DNA of 64,000 nt from Symbiodinium natans. Lineage: Eukaryota > Sar > Dinophyceae > Suessiales > Symbiodiniaceae. Below are positions 57,700-64,000 of this stretch, in pieces. Position 1 is the stretch's first letter. Each line of letters starts with the position of its first letter. The notes under the pieces were generated by a model. It was given only the letters and a program-made list of their open reading frames with translations, was not told where the DNA came from and did not search any database. Both the position numbers and the translations under genes were made by a program. The stretch spans positions 1,137,001-1,201,000 of the forward strand of contig CAJNDS010002379.1 of the NCBI GenBank assembly GCA_905221605.1, read 5' to 3'.

Positions 57700-57831
57700 A
57701 GCACTGTTGGTCCCTTCGTAAGGCTCAAGCAGTTCGTCCTTGCCGCTTGCCTTGCCATGGCGAACGCAGCCCCTGCTCCGACCCAGCTTCCCCACTTCCT
57801 CGACCTGGAGATCTTACAGGAGTCACCCTAA
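57700..57831 (+). other. Coding-like island with signal-peptide-like stretch
   Basis: It reads VRLKQFVLAACLAMANAAPA then PTQLPHFLDLEILQESP. The basic start and hydrophobic Ala-rich core ending in small residues resemble a cleavable targeting peptide. The stop is supplied by CCCTAAA. CCCTAAA tracts on both sides. Gene unknown. Confidence 0.35.
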
Positions 57832-57966
57832 ACCCTAAACCCTAAACCCTAAACCCTAAACCCTAAACCCTAAACCCTAAACCCTAAACCCTAAACCCTG
57901 AACCCTGAACCCTAAACCCTGAACCCTGAACCCTGAACCCTAAACCCTAAACCCTAAACCCTAAGC
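57827..57966 (-). repeat. CCCTAAA/CCCTGAA tract
   Basis: About 20 heptamers, the later half rich in CCCTGAA. Confidence 0.95.
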
Positions 57967-58007
57967 CCATGATGATCATGATTGTTGCTATTTGTTAGCT
58001 ACTTTGC

Positions 58008-58190
58008 TTGTTGTTTTCTACCATGACCCTTGCTATTCTCATTACCCTTGTGATCATTGTTGTCATTGCTTATTATGTTTGTCGTTGGAATCGTATATCG
58101 ACTGTTAGGAGATGTTGGGAGATGAACATTCACCGGATGGCATCGTGCAGCACGCCGGTAGATGAGGTTTCGAAACGGCTTTCAGAGTAG
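58008..58190 (+). other. Open frame with one transmembrane segment
   Basis: It reads TLAILITLVIIVVIAYYVCR followed by a polar tail (CWEMNIHRMASCS, VDEVSKRLSE) and a TAG stop. It looks like the C-terminal end of a single-pass membrane protein. CCCTAAA on the left, TTTAGGG on the right. No upstream exon identified. Confidence 0.35.
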
Positions 58191-58350
58191 CAGCTAAACC
58201 CGAGTACCCGAACCCTAAACCTCCGTTCAAATCCGTATAGGGTTTAGGGGTTTAGGGGGTTTAGGGGTTAGGGGTTTACGGGTTTAGGGTTTAGGGTTTG
58301 GGTTTAGGGTGTAGGGTTTAGGGTTTGGGGTTTAGGGTTTAGGGCATTAA

Positions 58351-58527
58351 ATGCCTTGCAAGCCCCTCTTTCCCCGCAAGCCCCGGAGCGGCGAGGAGCT
58401 GCGAGACGAAGAGACAGACAAGGATCCGCAGCGAAAGCGGAGGCACCTGGAGTCCGAAAAGTGCGCGCGGGACCTGCGCGAGTTCCTCCAGGCCATGGGA
58501 GATGGGGTTCAGGGTTTTAGGGTTTAG
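58351..58527 (+). other. Coding-like island, charged helix
   Basis: From ATG 58351 it reads MPCKPLFPRKPRSGEELRD, DPQRKRRHLESEKCARDL and REFLQAMGDG before entering TTTAGGG. The highly charged composition suits a coiled-coil or nuclear protein. A possible GC donor follows REFLQ. It may be upstream in the ankyrin gene. Confidence 0.35.
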
Positions 58528-58739
58528 GGTTTAGGGTTTAGGGTTTAGGGCTTCGGGTTCAGGGTTTAGGGTTCAGGGTTCAGGGTTTAGGGATTAAGGA
58601 TGAATACGGACCATCCCAAGAAATGAGGATTGGCAACGTTCGTCTGCTTAAGGGATCTTCCTGAAGATGTTTTGGGGGCGCCGGGGTTTAGGGAGTTTGG
58701 GGTTTCAGGGTTGTTCGGGGGTTTCTGTGTTTACAGTTT

Positions 58740-58821
58740 GACCCGCCGCCCGGCCGCAACCAAGCCTTTTAGAATGATCGACCTTGCCGGAGCAGACTAC
58801 GAGGCAATGTGCTTGGCTTAG
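58740..58821 (+). other. Coding-like island with stop
   Basis: It reads LTRRPAATKPFRMIDLAGAD then YEAMCLA and a TAG, after TTTACAG. It may be the last exon of an unknown gene. Confidence 0.3.
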
Positions 58822-58871
58822 CAATCCTTTTGCAGAGTACATGTCCAAAGCCCAAAAGCCTAGATCCCTAC

Positions 58872-59075
58872 AGCCCTAAACCCTAAACCCTAAACCCTAA
58901 ACCCTAAACCCTAAACCCTAAACCCTAAACCCTAAACCCTAAACCCTAAACCCTAAACCCTAAACCCTAAACCTAACCCTAAACCCTAAACCCTAAACCC
59001 TAAACCCTAAACCCTAAACCCTAAACCCTAAACCCTAAACCCTAAACCCCAAACCCTAAACCCCAAACCCCAAAA
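58872..59075 (-). repeat. CCCTAAA telomere-type tract
   Basis: About 29 heptamers with one CCTAA slip at 58972. Confidence 0.95.
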
Positions 59076-59118
59076 GCCGAAGCCGAAGGCCCACCAGTTC
59101 TCAGAGGATGTCACGGAA

Positions 59119-59148
59119 CCCAGGATACGCTCTTCCTGCTGGAGCTTC
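59119..59148 (+). other. Possible ankyrin-gene exon
   Basis: It reads DTLFLLELLQ between ACCCAG|G and a GC donor. The LL-x-LL pattern resembles the outer helix of an ankyrin repeat and lies upstream of the clear ankyrin exons. Phase to 59879 does not match directly. Confidence 0.3.
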
Positions 59149-59738
59149 TTCAGGCCAAGGGTTCGGGGTTTAGGGTTTAGGGTTTAAGGGTTTAGGGTTT
59201 AGGGTTTAGGGTTTAGGGTTTAGGGTTTGGGGTGCTATGTGGGCTCTACTCAGGGTCCTCTGTACCAGACTTCGAGGCCGGCTTAGAAGTGCAGTTTCCT
59301 GGGGGTCCGGGGCTTGAGGGTACATGGTTTGGGGTTAGAACCCCTAAACCCTAAACCCTAAACCCTAAACCCTAAACCCTAAACCCTAAACTCTAAACCC
59401 TAAGTTCTCAGGCTCAGGGTTTGGTGTAGGGTTTAGGGCTTGGGGCTTACGTTTGAGGGTTGAGGTTTAGGGCAGTTTCAGGGCCTATTCAGGACTAAAC
59501 CTCACCCCCAACGCTGAACCCCGAACCCCTGAACCCTCACCCTCGAACTCTGAACCCTAAACCCCCAAAACCTTGAACTCGAAATCCTAAACCCTCAGCC
59601 CTAGCCTACCCCCTAAACCCTGGAAACCCTGAAAACCCTAAACCCTATACTCGAACCCGAAAAGACCCTAAAAAGCATAAACCCTGAAAAACCCCAACCC
59701 CAAAACCCCACACCCTAAACCCTGAACAACCCTAGACC

Positions 59739-59865
59739 TTAAACCCTAAACCCTAAACCCTAAACCCTAAACCCTAAACCCTAAACCCTAAACCCTAAAC
59801 CCTAAACCCTAAACCCTAAACCCTAAACCCTAAACCCTGAACCCTGAACCCTGAACCCTGAACCC
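59739..59865 (-). repeat. CCCTAAA tract ending in CCCTGAA
   Basis: About 18 heptamers, 13 bp before an ankyrin exon. Confidence 0.95.
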
Positions 59866-59878
59866 TGTCTATGCCTAG

Positions 59879-62671
59879 GCCAGAGCGGACCTTCCCCCTT
59901 CACGTGGCTGCTGGTCTGGGCGATCCGCAGCCCCTCTGCTCGCCCAAAGGTTCGGGTTTAGGGTTTAGGGTTTAGGGTGTAGGGTTTAGGGTTTCGGATC
60001 TAGGGTTTAGGGGTTTAGGGGATTGGGCTCAAGAATGCTGTGTTTCATATGGTCGCGGGGTTCAGGGTTTCGGCTTGAATCCTAAACCCTAAAGCCTAAA
60101 GCCTAAACCCGAAACCCTAAAAAACAGTAGAAAAAGAAATACGGGGCGAAGTCCCCTGTAAGCCTTGCGCCACTTGAAGCACACATAAGTTGCCTCACCC
60201 CCCGTGCCCCCTTCTGCAACTTGTCTTGAGAAGTTTAGGGTTTAGGGTTTAGGGTTTAGGGGAATATGAAGGATTTGGTCTTGGATTATCATCTTCCTCC
60301 GCCCATGACCAGCCAGTCTTAAGTGGGTTTAGGAGCAGGGGTTTTGGGTTCGGGTTTCGGGTTTCTCTGAGGGTAGTTTCATGGGCCCTTAAATATGGTC
60401 CGCAACCTCCTTTGTAGGGTTTTGATGTATGTACCCTTAATTTGTATAGGGTATATAAGGGGTTCTCAGATGTAACCTGGGCCCTAAGCCCTAAAGCCCT
60501 AACCCCTAGCCCCTAACCCTAAACCCTGCACCCTAAACCCCCCCTTTAAGGGGTTTAGGGTTCCTCGCATGGTGCAAGATGTCTTTCCATCTCCGACCCT
60601 AGAACGCCCTCAGCTGCTCTCCCTCCTACCCTAAGAGCCAGCAAGTCCCCCAAACCCTAATTCCGAAGCCCTAAACCCTAAACCCTAAACCCTAAACCCT
60701 AAACCCTAAACCCTAAACCCTAAACCCCAAACCCTAAACCCTAAACCCTAAACCCGAAACCCTAAACGCTACACCCTAAACCCTAACATTGTCTCAAGGC
60801 TTGTCCAGGTTCTGTTGAAGAACCGCGCGAACCCGCAGGTGCTTTGAACTTTCTCAAGGAAGTTACATTGGTCGCTTGTTGCTTTCTTTCTTAGTAGCTG
60901 AGTGAGTGCACTTTACACTTTTTGGGATACTATAACCCCCTCTAGAACTGAAAGAGTACACTTTTTGGGGGGCTTAAGAACTCAGCAACTAAGCTTTCAA
61001 GGTTTATAGGGTTTAGGGTTTGGGCCATGGGTTTTCGGGGTATAGAAGGGGTATAGCAGGGTTCCCCAAGTACAGGCCCACAAATAATAAGGGACCTGAG
61101 AACTTTGAGCGCGAGGGGCTTCAGGAGTTCAGGATTTCCGGTTTAGGGTTCAGGGTTTGGGGGTTTAGGGTTTAGGGTTAGGGGTTGAGGTTTTAGGGCC
61201 TGGCGCTGCGGCCTAGGGTTTGGGGTTATCGGGTTTACGGTTTTGGGGTTCAGGGGTTTTGGGCTCAGGGTTTAGGGTTCAGCGGTTGTCGGGTTTTAGG
61301 GTGTTAAGGTTTAGGGCTTCGTGAATTCCGGGGTATGCCCACAGGGCTGGGCCGCTCCTGAAGAAGAAGAAGAAGAAGAAGAAGAAGAAGAAGAAGAAGA
61401 AGAAGAAGAAGAAGAAGAAGAAGAAGAAGAAGAAGAAGAAGAAGAAGAAGAAGAAGAAGAAGAAGAAGAATAAAAAGAAGAAGAAGAAGAAGCTCTAAAC
61501 CCCCCAGTAAGCCCCTAAACCCTGAACCCTAAACCCCAATCCCCAAACCCTAAATCCTGAAACCCTAAGCCCTAAATCCTGAACCCTAAGCCCTAAACGC
61601 GAAGCCCTAAACCCTGAACCCCTAAACCCTAAACCCTAAACGCTAAACCCCAAATCCTAAACCCTAAACCCTAGGGGTTTAGTGGTTGGGAGGGTATGAG
61701 GGCTAGAGTCTCGGGGCTTGCGGGTTTGGGGCTTGCGTGTTGTGTGTGCTTGTTGGGCGCCAGGGCATGGGTTTAGGGTTTAGGGTTTGGGTTTAGGGTT
61801 TAGGGTTTGGGGTTTAGGGTTTAGGGTTTAGGGTCTAGGGTTTAGGGTTTAGGGTCTAGGGTTTAGGGTTCAGGGTTTAGGCTTCAGGGTTCAGGGTTTA
61901 GGGTTCATGGTTTAGGGTTTAGGGTTCAGGGCTTTGGGTTTAGGGGTTTTGGCCATGCTAGGGCGTAAGTGAAGGGTTTGCCGGCTTTCGAGATTGATGG
62001 CTTCAGGCTCAGGGAAATCACGGAAACCCAGCCTAACCCTAAACCCTAAACCCTAAACCCTAAACCCTAAACCCTAAACCCTCAACCCTCAACCCTAAAC
62101 CCTAAACCCTAAACCCTAAACCCTAAACCCTAGACCCTAAACCCTACACCCTAGACCCTAGACCCTAAACCCTACACCCTAAACCCTGAACCCTAAACCC
62201 TAAACCCCACAACCTCAAGAAAGCCGTAAATCCTAAACCCTGGAGGCCGCTGGGTTTAGGCTTTAGGGTTTCGGGTTTAGGGTTCGGTTGGGATGTTCTC
62301 CCATATACCAACAGTCCTTGATAGGGATTATAAGAGGGGGTACTATTATCCTTATTAAGGACTGCTAGTATAAGGGGGAACATCCCAAGAATCCCAGGCC
62401 GTAAGCCGTAAAAACCCTAGGCCCTCAACCCCAAACCCTAAACCCCAACATGTAAACCCGAAACCCCAAAATTCTAGAGCCTAAACCCCAAACCCCAAAC
62501 CCCAAACCCCAAACACTAAACCCTAAACCCTAAACCCTAAACCCTAAACCCTAAACCCTAAACCCCTAAACCCCTAAACCCGAAACTGTGAGGGACTCTT
62601 GGCCTCAACCCCGCGCAGGCCACCGATTCGGCAGGGAAGACCGCGTTGGATGTGGCTCTCAAGTCAGACAG
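59879..62671 (+). CDS. Ankyrin-repeat protein gene (three exons of one repeat)
   Basis: The exons are 59879-59926 (PERTFPLHVAAGLGD plus two bases; GC donor), 60799-60838 (LVQVLLKNRANPQ; GT donor) and 62619-62671 (ATDSAGKTALDVALKSD plus two bases; GT donor). All acceptors are AG|G. Junction phases match (2-2, then 0-0). The joined product is an ankyrin repeat with correct spacing: PLHVAA, 11 residues to LL, then ANP and D-x-x-GKTALDVA. Ankyrin repeats mediate protein binding. The introns (872 and 1780 bp) consist mostly of telomere-type repeats, and the second also holds a GAA microsatellite and ends of other repeats. The repeat number and gene ends are unknown. Confidence 0.7.
60665..60786 (-). 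repeat. CCCTAAA tract before the second ankyrin exon
   Basis: About 17 heptamers with CCCCAAA and CGCTACA variants. Confidence 0.95.
60889..60992. repeat. Short inverted repeat
   Basis: CTTAGTAGCTGAGT at the left pairs with ACTCAGCAACTAAG at the right. Inside are two direct copies of GTACACTTTTTGGG-like words. It lies in the second ankyrin intron. Confidence 0.65.
61361..61493 (+). repeat. (GAA)n microsatellite
   Basis: About 43 triplets, one AATAAA interruption near 61470. It follows a CCCACAG|G acceptor-like site, so a poly-Glu exon cannot be excluded, but it lies in the modelled ankyrin intron. Confidence 0.95.
61765..61935 (+). repeat. TTTAGGG/TTCAGGG tract
   Basis: About 22 heptamers with TTCAGGG and TCTAGGG variants. 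Confidence 0.9.
62033..62215 (-). repeat. CCCTAAA tract with CCCTAGA and CCCTACA variants
   Basis: About 26 heptamers. Confidence 0.95.
62288..62388. mobile_element. 101-bp MITE-like element, second full copy
   Basis: Same length and ends as 39726-39826 (TTGGGATGTTC / GAACATCCCAA). No target duplication is visible. It lies in the second ankyrin intron. Confidence 0.8.
62512..62583 (-). repeat. CCCTAAA tract before the third ankyrin exon
   Basis: About 10 heptamers. TTTAGGG copies follow the exon from 62683. Confidence 0.9.
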
Positions 62672-63420
62672 GTGGGGGGGGGGGTTTAGGGTTTAGGGTT
62701 TAGGGTTCAGGGTTCAGGGTTCAGGGTTCAGGTTTGGGGCTTTCAGTTTAGGTTTTAGGGTCTAGGGTTTCGGGTTTAGGGTTCAGGGTTTTCTGAGTTG
62801 AGGGGTTGCCTTGTTGTCTTGGTGCAGGGGAAAGGGCTTCGGGTTTGGGGTGTCCGGATGTCCCATATCCCACCGGGGTTTACGGTTTAGGGTTTAGGGC
62901 TTGGGGTCTAGGGTTTCAGAGAATGGGGATTGGGTCGGAGCAGGTTTCCCTGTAAAGCCAAATGCTCCATCCCTCCGTAGACCCTGAATCCTAAACCACT
63001 CACTAAACCCTAAGCCAGTCAATCCTCAACCCTGAACCAGTCAACCCTCAACCCTAAACCATTTCTGAGCAAGCCCTAAGTAGCCCTAAACCCTAAACCC
63101 TAAACCCCCTAAACCCCAAACCCTAAACCCTAAACCCTAAACCCTAGACCCTAAACCCTAAGCCCGCAAACCTGACACCCTGAACCCTAAATCCAAAGCC
63201 GGCCTCATCCCTGCTTGCACAAACCCTATACTTCGTACTTGGAAGGGCTTTGACTTAGTAAGTAAGGTTCGTAAGTTGAGTTAAGGAGGGGGGGGGGTTT
63301 AGGGTTTCGGGTTCAGGGTTTCGCAGGGAATGAGGGAGCGGAGGGGTAGTCTATATCCTAAACCCGAGCCCCTATATAAGCCCTAAACCCCAAGTCCCAG
63401 ACTTGCCATAACCAAAACCC

Positions 63421-63590
63421 ATACACACATACATACATGCATGCATCCATACTACATACATACATACATACATACATACATACATACATACATACATACA
63501 TACATACATACATACATACATACATACATACATACATACATACATACATACATACACACATACATACATACCTACATACATACAGACACC
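63421..63590. repeat. (CATA)n microsatellite
   Basis: About 35 tetramers, followed by an ATTCC pentamer run to about 63620. Confidence 0.95.
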
Positions 63591-63624
63591 ATTCCATTCT
63601 GTTCCATTCCATTCCATTCCAGAG

Positions 63625-64000
63625 TTATAGGGTTCTTAGGAGGTTCATGGGGGGGTTTAGGGTTTGGGGTTTAGGGTTTAGGGTTGGGGGTTCATGGGGG
63701 GGTAGGTACATAGGGAACCTTAGGGAAGCTTAGGGAGTATTAGGGAACCTGGGGTTACATACTGTATCCCCCTTGAACCCCCCTCCCTTAAGAACCCGAT
63801 AAGCTCCCTTAAGAACCCGATAAGCGAGAGGAGTTCAGAGTGCTTCTAGGAACTTGCCCTTCAGGGAAGGGGTGGAGTTCCCAGCTAGGAGCTTAAGGTT
63901 TAGGGTTAGGGGTTTACGGCTTCGGCCGTTCTTCTTTTGAAGTGCTTAGAGAGTCCCTCAAACCCAGTCACCCCCCCTTCGCTTAGGTTTAGGCTTTAGA
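63625..64000. other. Dispersed-repeat remnants, no gene recognised
   Basis: AGGAGGTTCATGG words of the foldback family (about 63639, 63687), the inverted copy of 55521-55600, and short TTTAGGG copies. Confidence 0.5.

Noticed and set aside
61348-61493. Poly-Glu exon after CCCACAG|G
   Set aside because: It lies inside an ankyrin intron whose flanking exons join in phase; a simple GAA microsatellite explains it.

Overview
The window looks like nuclear DNA of a dinoflagellate, or at least a myzozoan alveolate. Three things point there. The dominant repeat is the TTTAGGG/CCCTAAA telomere heptamer, scattered internally through most of the window. A fragment of mitochondrial cytochrome b of dinoflagellate/apicomplexan type lies at about 40.65-40.90 kb. 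The genes I can reconstruct use AG|G acceptors with GT or GC donors, which is the dinoflagellate splicing habit. No bacterial-style genes, rRNA, tRNA, spliced-leader or CRISPR sequences were seen.

Layout. 0.6-7 kb: telomere-type repeats (ITS) with small islands, several of which form a putative minus-strand Lys/Ala-rich gene. 7-8.4 kb: AT-richer DNA with no recognised gene. 8.1-9.5 kb: trinucleotide and hexanucleotide microsatellites. 10.1-22 kb: a repeat complex with no ITS, made of a 0.58-kb core with inverted ends, a second core copy, and a 12.5-21.3 kb head-to-tail array of about five units of about 1.77 kb. 23.6-31.3 kb and 38.5-41.8 kb: ITS with small exons that assemble into one plus-strand FAD-linked oxidase gene. 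31.3-38.4 kb: a block with TAGGAATCCTAT-type inverted arms, inside one intron of that gene. 42-47.5 kb: more ITS, a minus-strand exon and a SET-domain gene. 47.98-52.4 kb: a second block with inverted arms, containing a 9-bp minisatellite. 52.4-64 kb: ITS, minisatellites, orphan coding islands and an ankyrin-repeat gene.

Main result. The unique islands between telomeric tracts are not random. Many are short exons (24-280 nt) whose phases match across the intervening ITS, and which join into recognisable family motifs. Examples are the FAD-linked oxidase motifs ([20 protein letters not shown]-terminal KRKWDP), an ankyrin repeat split over three exons, and a SET-domain start. Introns are therefore largely filled with telomeric repeats. 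Very often the exon has CCCTAAA on its left and TTTAGGG on its right. The two ends of such an intron are then complementary and could pair in the pre-mRNA. The introns also hold a mitochondrial DNA fragment, a 101-bp inverted-repeat element with an 8-bp target duplication, and the 7-kb inverted-arm block.

Limits. All gene models come from reading translations by eye. I used the AG|G rule to choose among acceptors, so agreement with that rule is partly built in. Some islands read as open in more than one frame and are marked as unresolved.
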